Shown piece by piece: positions 1 to 7,404 of a stretch of 20,897 bases of DNA (position 1 is its first letter; every line of letters begins with the position of its first letter). The notes under the pieces are model-generated. The model saw only the letters and a program-made list of their open reading frames with translations, did no database searches and was not told the DNA's origin. Made by a program: the position numbers and the translations under genes. The DNA is from an uncultured Candidatus Saccharibacteria bacterium (lineage in GTDB: Bacteria > Patescibacteriota > Saccharimonadia > Saccharimonadales > Saccharimonadaceae). The stretch spans positions 1-20,897 of the forward strand of contig CAMUPZ010000011.1 in NCBI GenBank assembly GCA_947095985.1. Direction: 5' to 3'.

Positions 1-765
1 AGTCTCAGCCGTAAGCAAATCGACCAGTTTACTGGCATTGCCAAGAGTGAAGGGGCGGGCGGTCTAGCTTACATCACTTACCAAGATGGCGAGGCCAAAT
101 CACCAATTGCCAAGTTCTTGAGCGAAGCAGAGCTCACGGCAATTCAGCAAAAAACTGGTGCAGTTGATGGCGATGCAGTTTTCTTCGGTGCCGACACTCG
201 CCCAGTCGTCAACGCTGTGCTTGGTCGCTTGCGAAACGAATTTGCCGCCCATTTCAACTTGAAAGACCCGAGCGTGGTGGCCTTTGCCTGGATTATCGAT
301 TTTCCGTTCTATGAATGGGACGACCACGGCAAGAAGCTTGATTTTGGTCACAACCCATTCGGTATGCCAAAGGGCGGCATGGAGGCGCTGGAGTCAGCGA
401 CGACTGACGCCGACAAACTGGCCATCGTGGCTGATCAATTCGACATGGTGATGAACGGCTACGAAATTTGCTCCGGCGGTGTGCGTAACCACAACCCAGC
501 GGTGCTATATAAAGTATTCGATCTACTTGGCTTTAGCGAAAGCTACGTCGAAGAGAAGTTTGGTGCTATGCTCAACGCCTTCAAATACGGTGCACCTCCA
601 CACGCTGGCTGTGCCTTTGGCGTCGACCGCATCCTCATGGAACTTATTGACGAAACTAATGTTCGCGAGACTTTAGCCTTTCCAAAGAACGGCTCCGGTG
701 TTGACGTGATGATGGATTCGCCGTCAATGGTTGATCCAGCGCAGCTACGAGAATTGGGGTTATAA
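1..765 (+). CDS. aspS: Aspartyl-tRNA synthetase, C-terminal part (5' end outside window)
   Basis: Charges tRNA with aspartate in the cytoplasm. The frame is open from base 1 and gives 254 residues before the stop. The first part (RKQIDQFTGIAKSEGAGGLAY) is typical of the GAD insertion domain found in bacterial-type AspRS. The class II catalytic core follows: FPFYEWDD, the LDFGHNPFGMPKGG segment, the motif around ICSGGVRNH, and motif 3 GCAFGVDRILMEL near the end. The HNPF-x-MP pattern is the form often seen in non-discriminating AspRS enzymes, which also charge tRNA-Asn for an amidotransferase; that is an inference and needs the gatCAB and asnS content of the genome. The C-terminus (DSPSMVDPAQLRELGL) is complete. 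A hairpin follows the stop codon. Confidence 0.96.
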   Translation, partial: SLSRKQIDQFTGIAKSEGAGGLAYITYQDGEAKSPIAKFLSEAELTAIQQKTGAVDGDAVFFGADTRPVVNAVLGRLRNEFAAHFNLKDPSVVAFAWIIDFPFYEWDDHGKKLDFGHNPFGMPKGGMEALESATTDADKLAIVADQFDMVMNGYEICSGGVRNHNPAVLYKVFDLLGFSESYVEEKFGAMLNAFKYGAPPHAGCAFGVDRILMELIDETNVRETLAFPKNGSGVDVMMDSPSMVDPAQLRELGL

Positions 766-770
766 CATAC

Positions 771-797
771 ATCACGGCGGAATAAATCTGCCGTGAT
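771..797. terminator. Hairpin between convergent genes, probable bidirectional terminator
   Basis: ATCACGGC at 771-778 pairs with GCCGTGAT at 790-797, extended by a G-T and a G-C pair around a 7-nt AT-rich loop. It lies between the aspS stop and the convergent 58-aa gene. The downstream T tract is weak on both strands, so termination is inferred from position and stem quality. Confidence 0.6.
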
Positions 798-818
798 TAT
801 TCTATAGTGACAGGCGAG

Positions 819-995
819 TTATTTTTGCCGCTTTTTCTGGCTGATAAATTGTGAGATGAGACCAATGATAACAACCAAAACTGCAACGTAAAGCAACCCA
901 CTGATCAACCAAGCAGCAAGGCGAAACACCATGCTCAATACCCAAGCGATGATGACCAGGAATGCGATACTATAAATTAATTTAGGAAAAGACAT
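819..995 (-). CDS. Small membrane protein, 58 aa
   Basis: The reverse strand encodes 58 residues beginning MSFPKLIYSIAFLVIIAW and ending in the basic tail SQKKRQK. Nearly the whole protein is hydrophobic, with two likely membrane segments at about residues 6-24 and 29-50 and a positive C-terminus that should stay in the cytoplasm. I do not recognise a family; it resembles the many short LapA-like or phage-holin-sized membrane proteins only in general composition. Support for a real gene comes from its promoter: a TATACT -10 box at 1002-1007 lies 6 nt before the ATG, the same leaderless arrangement seen for several clear genes in this window. It converges on aspS with the hairpin at 771-797 in between. 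Confidence 0.7.
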   Translation of the reverse strand: MSFPKLIYSIAFLVIIAWVLSMVFRLAAWLISGLLYVAVLVVIIGLISQFISQKKRQK

Positions 996-1021
996 ATATA
1001 CAGTATATCATTGACCGCTAA

Positions 1022-2014
1022 TTAATACATCCCATCAAACCATCCCTTGGTGTAGCAATCGCGAAAGTTCCAGGCCCCGGGGCTTTCGGTTTTGTAGCTC
1101 AAATAAAACCAAGCATCGACGTTTGCTGGTACGGCAAGTTGCGATTGGCAATGGGTGTATTCATTACTATCGCTGGCGGTGCGTGGCGGCAGAGCAGCGC
1201 TCCACTCGCCAATGATCAATGGTTGCTGACGGGCATAGCCGCGGTATTTGCTAGACTGTTGATCAAGTACCTGACGGTGGTGAGTCAGCGATGTTGCTTG
1301 ATTGTCTGTGTCAGAAAAGCATTGATAATGATGTACATCGAGCGTATTATTCCCGACTCGTCCCGACCACCAAGCCGGCTGGTAGCAATCAGAGGCTACG
1401 ATGCGCACATGAGATGGCAATTGAGCACGTAATTTTCGGCTCGTTTTGCGTGTCCACCACCACAATTGCCACCGTTCGCGTCGTGTCGTCACCAATGGTT
1501 CGTTGAGTAGCTCAATACCCCAGAGTGCTGGATGGTTGCCATATTCATTGGCAATATCAAGTAATATCTGTGATGTTTTCCGTCTATTGGCGCATTGATA
1601 CCATTGAACGTTACCGGTATTGCCGCTACCGCTGTGGTCACTGGCATTTTGGGCACCAGGTGCAGCGTGCAGGTCGAGTAGCACCTGTAAATCATACTGC
1701 CGAGCCATGTCCATCAACCAATCAATCTGCGGTTTTGCTGATATATACGGCGGCTGATCCTCAAGCGCCCAGTAGCCAATCGGCAGCCGTAGTAGTCGTA
1801 TACCAGCGTGCGCCAGCCATTTGAGGTCAGCCTCCTGGATGAATGTTTGTCGATGGTGCTGGATGCGTGCTAGGCCATCTACGGTTTGAGATAATTCATA
1901 TTCGTTAGTCGCGTCCGTTCCGGCAAATACGCTTGGCGTCATCCATCGCTCCAGCACCAGCCAACCACCCAGATTAACGCCGGGCATGACAGGCGAGGAG
2001 GAGTGATGGCTCAT
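1022..2014 (-). CDS. Glycoside hydrolase family 5, exo-1,3-beta-glucanase-like
   Basis: A 330-aa (beta/alpha)8-barrel glycosidase. The N-terminal GVNLGGWLVLERWMTPS (12-28) is characteristic of the exo-1,3-beta-glucanase branch of GH5 (subfamily 9-like). Catalytic features are all visible: R76 in LLRLPIG, H116 in DLHAAPGAQN, the acid/base E172 in LNEP, H229-Y230, and the nucleophile E270 in IIGEWS. The expected role is removal of glucose from beta-1,3-glucans or related glucosides. There is no signal peptide, so the product is probably cytoplasmic unless exported by another route; imported oligosaccharides could be its substrates. A -10-like GATACAGT lies about 10 nt before the ATG. The next gene on this strand upstream is the broken VIT-family gene. 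Family call is firm; the exact substrate is an inference. Confidence 0.92.
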   Translation of the reverse strand: MSHHSSSPVMPGVNLGGWLVLERWMTPSVFAGTDATNEYELSQTVDGLARIQHHRQTFIQEADLKWLAHAGIRLLRLPIGYWALEDQPPYISAKPQIDWLMDMARQYDLQVLLDLHAAPGAQNASDHSGSGNTGNVQWYQCANRRKTSQILLDIANEYGNHPALWGIELLNEPLVTTRRERWQLWWWTRKTSRKLRAQLPSHVRIVASDCYQPAWWSGRVGNNTLDVHHYQCFSDTDNQATSLTHHRQVLDQQSSKYRGYARQQPLIIGEWSAALPPRTASDSNEYTHCQSQLAVPANVDAWFYLSYKTESPGAWNFRDCYTKGWFDGMY

Positions 2015-2070
2015 ATTTCTACTGTATCATGAATAATCTGGATTTTCTGCCAAAGTAGATGGCTGGAGGG

Positions 2071-2603
2071 TTATAGTCCAACACCCAACCAAGATGCTAA
2101 AATATCACCAGCAAAGTAAGCTAAACCAGCTGCAATTGCACCTAGAGTTAGAGCGATTACGGACGATCGCCACGGTGATTGCTCGCTAACTTTTCCTTTA
2201 ATGAAGCCGATTAACACGAATACGATAGCAGTTAATATTGAGCTAACGTAAAATAATGTTGTGATGGAAATTTTTAGGTTTGCTATAACATCAATTAAGT
2301 ATGGCAGGACCGGTACGCTGCCAACTATGACGAAGGCTAAAAATGTCATTAGTCCTATTATTTTTGACGAGGACCGCTTTTTCTTATTATGAACTAGCTC
2401 ATCATGTTCAGCGCTTGCCTCTAAGTAGGCGCTGGATCCCATTGAGAATCCTCGGCAATTAAATTAGCAATACCTAAAATAAGGATCACTGCGCTGGAAA
2501 TTCCAGCTCCAGCTGAGGCTGCCACGACCGCGAATGTTGTTACAGTGCCATCGACTGCACCATAGACAAATTCTGGAATGTACTTTTTAATAATGTTTTA
2601 CAT
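2071..2603 (-). pseudogene. Broken VIT/CCC1-family metal transporter
   Basis: The 3' part (2071-2442) is an open frame of 123 residues with three membrane segments and the segment KIIGLMTFLAFVIVGSVPVLPYL, typical of the vacuolar iron transporter (VIT1/CCC1) family. Upstream on the same strand a second frame encodes the missing N-terminus: IPEFVYGAVDGTVTTFAVV and then SSAVILILGIANLIA. The family motif should continue as ADGFSM; here the reading frame changes at about 2450-2453 in a way that one missing base explains. The only ATG that fits the N-terminal frame (2603-2601) is followed directly by TAA, where one base change would give AAA. With two lesions the gene looks inactive, unless both are sequence errors. 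An intact gene would have encoded about 176 residues, normal for short bacterial members that move Fe2+ or Mn2+. Confidence 0.8.
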
Positions 2604-2647
2604 AACCGTATTGTTGTACCATAATAGTTTCGTTCGAAATTAGGCTA

Positions 2648-2676
2648 TTGACATTTTAATAAGCTTATGCTATAGT
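2648..2676 (+). promoter_or_regulatory. Sigma-70-type promoter for the 2765-3278 genes
   Basis: TTGACA (2648-2653), a 17-bp spacer and TATAGT (2671-2676) form a near-consensus promoter. It is followed at 2684-2696 by a 13-bp perfect inverted repeat (TTAGAT-T-ATCTAA) that would lie at the start of the transcript, a position suitable for a repressor. A second possible -10 (TACAAT, 2721-2726) lies nearer the first gene. Confidence 0.75.
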
Positions 2677-2764
2677 CAAATAGTTAGATTATCTAATACA
2701 AACAAATTAGTAAAGCATGCTACAATAAACATAAGAAATGTAAACTTTTACAGAAAGGCAAGGC

Positions 2765-2986
2765 GTGGAAGATATTCAAACAACCATAATCTTATTATCG
2801 GTCATAGTCGGATTATTGTCTGTTATTATTGTGGCGTTGCTGGTGGTAGTTATTACCCTTTTGGTAAGAATTAACACAATCATGAAGAGTGTTGGTAAAA
2901 TTACGACAAATGTTGCCAGTGCGACTGAATGGTTGTCGCCAACAAAAGTTTTTAGTGAAATATCAGGATTGTTTCGTAAAAAATAA
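2765..2986 (+). CDS. Small membrane-anchored protein, 73 aa
   Basis: Starts with GTG, preceded at a suitable distance by the purine-rich AGAAAGGCAAGG. Residues 6-34 form one long, very hydrophobic segment (LLSVIVGLLSVIIVALLVVVI); after it comes a short soluble tail ending in SEISGLFRKK. The layout (N-terminal TM, amphipathic tail with repeated Ile/Val/Thr) resembles DUF948-type small proteins that often sit beside YtxH genes, and a YtxH-like gene does follow after 22 bp with its own Shine-Dalgarno sequence. That pairing suggests a membrane-associated stress or envelope role, but no function can be read from the sequence itself. Confidence 0.8.
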   Translation: MEDIQTTIILLSVIVGLLSVIIVALLVVVITLLVRINTIMKSVGKITTNVASATEWLSPTKVFSEISGLFRKK

Positions 2987-3008
2987 TTAAATAAAAAGGA
3001 GTAACAAT

Positions 3009-3278
3009 ATGAAAAAAGTATTAGCAATTATCGGTGCAGCGGCAGCAGGTTTTGCAGCAGGAATTTTAACGGCGCCAAAGAGCGGTAAAGAGACTCGTAA
3101 AGATTTAAAGAAGAAAGCCGTCAAATTGAAGGCTGACACAGAAAAGGTTGCCGGTAAGGCGGCTGCGGTAGCTAAAGATAGTGTTGATTCATTAAAAGTT
3201 GGTTCCCGAAAAGTAGGCGATGCTGTCACGGAAACTGCGAAAGACGTTAAGGGTAACGTCGAAAAGCGCTTTAAGTAA
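3009..3278 (+). CDS. YtxH-like protein, 89 aa
   Basis: The N-terminus MKKVLAIIGAAAAGFAAGILTAPKSGKETRKDLKKK is the classic YtxH-domain pattern: a short Gly/Ala-rich membrane segment (about 4-22) followed by APKSGKETR and then a Lys/Ala/Glu-rich helical tail with K-A-V-K and D-V-K-G repeats. Such proteins are membrane-anchored or surface-associated and in Bacillus belong to the general stress group; their biochemical role is unknown. AAAAAGGAG stands 7 nt before the ATG, so it is translated as an internal gene of an operon with the preceding 73-aa gene. Confidence 0.88.
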   Translation: MKKVLAIIGAAAAGFAAGILTAPKSGKETRKDLKKKAVKLKADTEKVAGKAAAVAKDSVDSLKVGSRKVGDAVTETAKDVKGNVEKRFK

Positions 3279-3281
3279 TAT

Positions 3282-3311
3282 TTGACTATATTTAAGAAGA
3301 CGTGAGATAAT
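3282..3311 (+). promoter_or_regulatory. Promoter of the 3320-4202 gene pair
   Basis: TTGACT (3282-3287), an 18-bp spacer and GATAAT (3306-3311). The expected transcription start coincides with the ATG at 3320, so the first message is probably leaderless. Confidence 0.7.
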
Positions 3312-3319
3312 ATTAAGTG

Positions 3320-3865
3320 ATGAGAAAAACCACTTTCTATCTTGCGTCTTTTTTAGTTGCTTCAAGTCTGCTAATCACGCCGCAGACAGTTTTGGCTGAA
3401 TCGGTGGACGTTAGTATTGATTCAGAAATTACTAAAGCCATTCGTCAAAACTGTAGTTCTGTGCGAGTGGCTGTTAAGAATATTCACACCAATGACGCAT
3501 TAACTAGGGTTAATGTTGGTCAAAGGTATAATTCTATTTCTACTAAACTGATGGCCAGATTAAACGGTAGACTAGCCATTAACAAGCTGGATAGCTCTAA
3601 ATTAGTCAATATCACTAATAATTTTGAGTCAGCGCGACTTAAGTTTAATGGTAATTATAATGATTATGATACAGCAATGACCGAATTGCAGCGAGCTAGT
3701 TGCCTGGATAATGTAGCGGAGGATTACTACCAAAAGTTGATTGCTGCCAGAGACGCGCGAAATCGCTTGTCTGAAGATATAAAAACAATGAATGATTTGT
3801 TAATTAGATATAGAGAAGAGATTCAGGCTGTTAAGGGATCAATTTCTGGAGGCCAAAATGGATAG
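3320..3865 (+). CDS. Secreted protein with signal peptide, 181 aa
   Basis: The first 26 residues are a clear signal peptide: MRKTT, a hydrophobic core and an LA cleavage site at ITPQTVLA before ESVDVS. The mature part is about 155 residues, largely alpha-helical, with two cysteines (in RQNCSSVR and ASCLDN) that could form a disulfide outside the cell. I recognise no family. The start is set at ATG 3320 instead of the overlapping GTG 3317 because the former fits the predicted transcription start. The stop overlaps the next gene by 8 bp, so the two are probably translationally coupled and act together at the cell envelope, one secreted and one membrane-anchored. Confidence 0.85.
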   Translation: MRKTTFYLASFLVASSLLITPQTVLAESVDVSIDSEITKAIRQNCSSVRVAVKNIHTNDALTRVNVGQRYNSISTKLMARLNGRLAINKLDSSKLVNITNNFESARLKFNGNYNDYDTAMTELQRASCLDNVAEDYYQKLIAARDARNRLSEDIKTMNDLLIRYREEIQAVKGSISGGQNG

Positions 3866-4202
3866 GCTAAAAGACTTATTGTGTCGGTATAAGTTTATGA
3901 CGTTTATTGGCCTAACAATTACTATCTCTGTTTTTTTGGTTCTGGTGGCTATGTTTACGTACTATAAAACTGATGCTTATCGTTTGGATTTGAGTCGTCC
4001 TGAATATTCGTCGCGTCGAAAGCAGATAAGTAAAGATACTAATGAGAAGAGTCGTGAATTTGACGCCCAGGGTCAGGTTAATCAGGGCACATTAAAAGAC
4101 TTCTTGGATGTATATGATAAGGAAGTAGAAAACGTCAGCAAAATCAAAGCATTTTCTAATGATGTGCTCAGTGACAAAGAATTGGGTCTGCGTAGTAACT
4201 AA
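3858..4202 (+). CDS. Membrane-anchored protein, 114 aa
   Basis: Has GGAGG 5 nt before its ATG, inside the end of the preceding gene. One membrane segment (about residues 15-36, TFIGLTITISVFLVLVAMF) is followed by an extracellular-looking or periplasm-facing hydrophilic domain rich in Lys, Asp and Glu (SRRKQISKDTNEKSREFD), probably helical. I do not recognise a family. Because it overlaps the secreted 181-aa gene, a shared envelope function is likely. It ends one base before the stop of the convergent mscS gene, with no room for a separate terminator. Confidence 0.8.
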   Translation: MDRLKDLLCRYKFMTFIGLTITISVFLVLVAMFTYYKTDAYRLDLSRPEYSSRRKQISKDTNEKSREFDAQGQVNQGTLKDFLDVYDKEVENVSKIKAFSNDVLSDKELGLRSN

Positions 4203-4203
4203 A

Positions 4204-5106
4204 CTATTTTTTAATTATTGATGTTGGTGTTGGCAGTGTTGCCAGAAGGACCCCTTCGCGGTCAAAGTTTTGCAGCAAGCGATGACGCATTTCAGAGGTT
4301 ACTGCCCATTGGTCGGATGGCTGAGTTTTTCCAGCGATAATTAATTCCGTACCTCGTCCAGTAATGTCACCGACAGAAACAAATTTAGGTGGATCAATAA
4401 TTTTCTTTTGCCAAGCTTTTTCTTTGGCTAATTTTTCGCCAGTAGAATTAATAATGTGTGTAACCTCAGATATATCAGAGCTGGGGTCAATATAAATACT
4501 AAAGCGCGACATGCTGTAGCCCATCGTTTTGTTGATGACATGCTGAATTGTGCCGTTGGGCACGTAATGAACATTACCGCCAGAGTCGCGTATAACAGTG
4601 GTGCGAGTACCTACTCTCTCAACTGTGCCGGCAGCACCCATGACGTCGACTACGTCACCGACGCGATACTGGTTTTCGGCAATGATAAAAATTCCAGACA
4701 GGAAGTCTTTAACTAGTGATTGGGCACCAAATCCTAAGGCCACACCAATTATTCCGGCGCTAGCAAAGAGCGGTGATAAATCGAACAAAAATAACTTATT
4801 AGCAATGATGGCAACAACGTAAAACGTAATGATAATTCGCCAGAAACTGCGGGTTAACTGAATAAGGGTTTTTTCGCGTTTTTCTATATCCTTGTGGTGC
4901 CAGGACCGATGTTTAGCGGTAGAGCGAATGGAATAATGTATCGCCGAAGAAAGTAAATATTTTACGATAAAGTAGACAAAAACGGAACCAACAACAACGC
5001 TTAGGGTGTCAATAATACGCTCGCTAATTAACCAGCTCATGTTATTGCCGTGTAACCATTGCCCTAAAGTAGAAGAGTCCAAAAACTGTTTTATAAGCTT
5101 ATCCAT
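4204..5106 (-). CDS. mscS: Mechanosensitive ion channel, MscS family
   Basis: A 300-aa inner membrane channel that opens under membrane tension and releases solutes during osmotic downshock. Two membrane segments (about 30-52 and 75-100) precede the diagnostic pore helix TM3 and beta domain: ASAGIIGVALGFGAQSLVKD, then FLSGIFIIAENQYRVGDVV, with the Gly/Ala packing pattern of MscS. The beta domain contains GTVERVGTRTTVIRDSGGN and VPNGTI. Length is near that of E. coli MscS (286 aa). It diverges from trmB; its TATACT -10 box lies 9 nt before the ATG and overlaps the trmB -10 box. The gene symbol refers to the family, since several MscS paralogues may exist in a genome. Confidence 0.93.
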   Translation of the reverse strand: MDKLIKQFLDSSTLGQWLHGNNMSWLISERIIDTLSVVVGSVFVYFIVKYLLSSAIHYSIRSTAKHRSWHHKDIEKREKTLIQLTRSFWRIIITFYVVAIIANKLFLFDLSPLFASAGIIGVALGFGAQSLVKDFLSGIFIIAENQYRVGDVVDVMGAAGTVERVGTRTTVIRDSGGNVHYVPNGTIQHVINKTMGYSMSRFSIYIDPSSDISEVTHIINSTGEKLAKEKAWQKKIIDPPKFVSVGDITGRGTELIIAGKTQPSDQWAVTSEMRHRLLQNFDREGVLLATLPTPTSIIKK

Positions 5107-5115
5107 TATTGATTT

Positions 5116-5123
5116 AGTATAAT
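5116..5123. promoter_or_regulatory. Overlapping divergent -10 boxes of mscS and trmB
   Basis: Only 24 bp separate the two start codons. On the plus strand TATAAT (5118-5123) is 7 nt before the trmB ATG. On the minus strand TATACT (complement of 5116-5121) is 9 nt before the mscS ATG. The boxes share four base pairs, so polymerases should compete, and both messages should be leaderless. Confidence 0.75.
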
Positions 5124-5130
5124 GTAAAAT

Positions 5131-5775
5131 ATGAGTTTTGTCGATCCAAATCAGTTTATTATTACACGTAAACGTAAGAAATATAAGTTTGCATTATTTC
5201 ATAATTCGCCACTATGCTTTGAGTTTGAGGAATGGGCGCCGCGCCAGGTTGATGTGGTGGAAATTGGTGCTGGCAATGGCATGTTTACGGTCGAGTTGGC
5301 GACACGCTATCCGGAGCAGGTGTTTGTGGCGGTTGATATCAAGGGTGATCGCTTGCAGAAAGGTGCGAGGGAAGCGGAGGCTCGCGGGCTTAATAATGTG
5401 TTTTTTGTTAGGGCTCGGGCTGATCAGATTAGTGGGCTATTTACGTCTAAATCACTCAGTACTATTTGGCTAACCTTCTCTGATCCATTTCCGCGAAAGC
5501 GCAGTGCTGGACGTCGTTTGACGCATCCGCATTTTCTGAAAACTTATGCCGAGCTACTACGCGCCGATGGGTCGTTAATTATCAAGCACGACAATCCTGA
5601 ATTTTTCAATTGGAGTCTCGAGCAGCTGGTTGCTGAAGGTTGGCGCTTGAAAGAATTGACCTTTGATTTGCACGAGTCAGATCTCGGCGAAGATTACAAA
5701 ATTCTCACCGCCTACGAACAGCGCTGGCTGGATGAGGGCAGAACTATCAATTTTGTAAAAGCGGTGCACGGCTAA
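5131..5775 (+). CDS. trmB: tRNA (guanine-N7-)-methyltransferase
   Basis: Transfers a methyl group from S-adenosylmethionine to N7 of G46 in the tRNA variable loop. The 214-aa product has the SAM-binding motif VVEIGAGNG (42-50), an acidic strand end VAVDIKGDR (67-74), the catalytic TFSDPFPRKRSAGRRL (115-130; the family consensus is DPWPKKRHxxRRL) and the C-terminal ILTAYEQRW (191-199) corresponding to the T-x-YE element. All expected parts are present and the length is normal for short bacterial TrmB. The ATG sits 7 nt behind a TATAAT box with no Shine-Dalgarno sequence. The MazG-like gene follows after 22 bp. Confidence 0.95.
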   Translation: MSFVDPNQFIITRKRKKYKFALFHNSPLCFEFEEWAPRQVDVVEIGAGNGMFTVELATRYPEQVFVAVDIKGDRLQKGAREAEARGLNNVFFVRARADQISGLFTSKSLSTIWLTFSDPFPRKRSAGRRLTHPHFLKTYAELLRADGSLIIKHDNPEFFNWSLEQLVAEGWRLKELTFDLHESDLGEDYKILTAYEQRWLDEGRTINFVKAVHG

Positions 5776-5797
5776 TATACTAAAATTAAGGAGTTTT

Positions 5798-6145
5798 ATG
5801 CAATTTAACGACTACTCAACAAAAGCAATTTCTACATTAACAGACAAGGAATCTCATGATTATGGTGATGTTGACGCCAGGCTAATGTCTCAGGTCCTCG
5901 GTTTGAGTGGCGAAGCCGGTGAAGTAATGGAGAAATTTAAGAAAATATTACGGGACAAAGATGGCAAAATCTCTGATGATGATCGTGCCGCAATCATTAA
6001 GGAGCTGGGTGATGTGCTGTGGTATATTAATTCTATATCTCATCTGCTTGGCAGTAGCTTAGAGGAAGTGGCGCGGAAAAATAACGATAAACTGCTTAGT
6101 CGTCAGAGTCGTGGAAAAATTCACGGCAGTGGCGATGATCGCTAG
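5798..6145 (+). CDS. MazG-like nucleotide pyrophosphohydrolase
   Basis: A 115-aa all-helical protein with the metal-binding pattern of the MazG superfamily: E39-x2-E42-x2-E45 in GLSGEAGEVMEKFKK and E69-x2-D72 in KELGDVLWY. Such enzymes split (d)NTPs to monophosphate and pyrophosphate and remove unwanted or modified nucleotides. The single-domain size matches the short MazG-like group instead of the two-domain E. coli MazG. AAGGAG lies 4 nt before the ATG, and a TATACT box between trmB and this gene may give it its own transcript. Its stop overlaps the end of the convergent murC gene by 4 bp. Confidence 0.9.
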   Translation: MQFNDYSTKAISTLTDKESHDYGDVDARLMSQVLGLSGEAGEVMEKFKKILRDKDGKISDDDRAAIIKELGDVLWYINSISHLLGSSLEEVARKNNDKLLSRQSRGKIHGSGDDR

Positions 6146-7392
6146 TCTTTAGCTAATTGTTCACGAATCCAGCCATCAATTGTACCCGCACCCATACAGA
6201 GGACCAGTTTTCCTGATTTTTGCGCTGTGGTAATATTTTGCCACAGATTATCATCAAGCTCGGCAAAATGAAGTTTTTCTGGATCGATATTTTTGGTGAG
6301 TTGTTGTGGTGTTAGAATTGGTAGGTCTGGATTTTCTCTAGTTAGGTAGGTTGGCAGCCAGTAAATTTCATTAGCATCACGGAAAATATCCGCGGTATAC
6401 TGGTCTATTATTTCATGCTGACGTACGTTTTGATGTGGTTGATACACTAGTACTACCCGGTCTGATAATTCCCGGGCCATTTGTAGTGTCGCGCGAATTT
6501 CAATTGGATGATGACCGTAATCAGAATATAAGTTGTCGGCCAATTTTTCAAAGCGGCGCCCTGAGCCTGGAAAAGAATTAATTGCTTGATATATTGCTGA
6601 CTTATTGACGGATGTGGACATATGCTTTAACGTTTCAATTATCAGTGTGGCATTTTTTCGATTATGTTTACCAGGTATAGTAATATTTTGATCGACACTG
6701 TTTAGTAAGATTAGGTTTTGCGGATTAAAGATGGCAGAGTTTTCTTGCCAGACAATAACTTTTTTGGATTTTTCGCCAAATTCATGGAAAGCCTCTAAAT
6801 AAGATTTTTCTGTTGGATATGTGTCTGGGTGGTCATAATCTACTGAAGTAATCACGCTAATTTCCGGAGAAAAATGTAAGAAATTGCGATCAAATTCATC
6901 ACACTCATACACAAAAAATTGACTGTTTTCATTAAATTCTCCACTTGGCGCAAAGCTTAATGTCGAGCCAACGGAATAGCTGACGGGAATTTGCAGTTGC
7001 CTCATCACCCAGACCATCATGCTTGTGGTGGTAGTTTTTCCATGAGTGCCAGCAATTGCAATGAGCTTAAGATTCTTATCGGCAATTATCTGCGCCAATA
7101 ATTCGTCGCGCTTACTGGTTTTTATACCTAATTCTCTGGCTAAAACTAACTCTGGGTGATCATCGGGTAATGCGGCGGTATGGATGAACCAGTCAAAAGG
7201 CGCCTTTTTATGCTCTGACCGTAAATATTTACCGGATTGATCAAAGGAAATAGATATGCCGGCCGCTTCTAGCTCATCAATGATAAGACTTGGTGATTTA
7301 TCTGAGCCGCAGACGTCATATCCTGCACCTAAGGCAATCCTACAAAGTGGACCGATGCCGACACCACCAATTCCCGAAAAATAAATCCTCAT
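6142..7392 (-). CDS. murC: UDP-N-acetylmuramate--L-alanine ligase
   Basis: Adds L-alanine to UDP-MurNAc in the cytoplasm, the first step of the peptidoglycan stem peptide. Visible motifs in order: N-terminal nucleotide-sugar fold FSGIGGVGIGPL (5-16), the ATP loop GTHGKTTTTS (115-124), ECDEFDRNFLHFSPEISVIT (163-182) and SVDYDHPDTYP, SGRRFE (277-282), YGHHPIEI (292-299) and QPHQNVR. The FLHFSPE-type segment and YGHHP-x-EI favour MurC over Mpl. At 416 aa it is somewhat shorter than typical MurC (about 450-490). An upstream in-frame codon would add 30 residues, but ATG 7392 is preferred: it starts exactly at the conserved MRIYFSGIGG and has TATAAT (complement of 7399-7404) 6 nt upstream. Confidence 0.92.
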   Translation of the reverse strand: MRIYFSGIGGVGIGPLCRIALGAGYDVCGSDKSPSLIIDELEAAGISISFDQSGKYLRSEHKKAPFDWFIHTAALPDDHPELVLARELGIKTSKRDELLAQIIADKNLKLIAIAGTHGKTTTTSMMVWVMRQLQIPVSYSVGSTLSFAPSGEFNENSQFFVYECDEFDRNFLHFSPEISVITSVDYDHPDTYPTEKSYLEAFHEFGEKSKKVIVWQENSAIFNPQNLILLNSVDQNITIPGKHNRKNATLIIETLKHMSTSVNKSAIYQAINSFPGSGRRFEKLADNLYSDYGHHPIEIRATLQMARELSDRVVLVYQPHQNVRQHEIIDQYTADIFRDANEIYWLPTYLTRENPDLPILTPQQLTKNIDPEKLHFAELDDNLWQNITTAQKSGKLVLCMGAGTIDGWIREQLAKD

Positions 7393-7398
7393 AACTTT

Positions 7399-7404
7399 AT
7401 TATA
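7399..7404 (-). promoter_or_regulatory. -10 box of murC
   Basis: Perfect TATAAT on the minus strand, 6 nt before the murC ATG at 7392; it decides the start codon and implies a leaderless message. Confidence 0.7.

Noticed and set aside
1139..1824. Three plus-strand ORFs of 71-99 codons
   Set aside because: They lie opposite the GH5 gene, whose catalytic residues fix the true frame on the minus strand.
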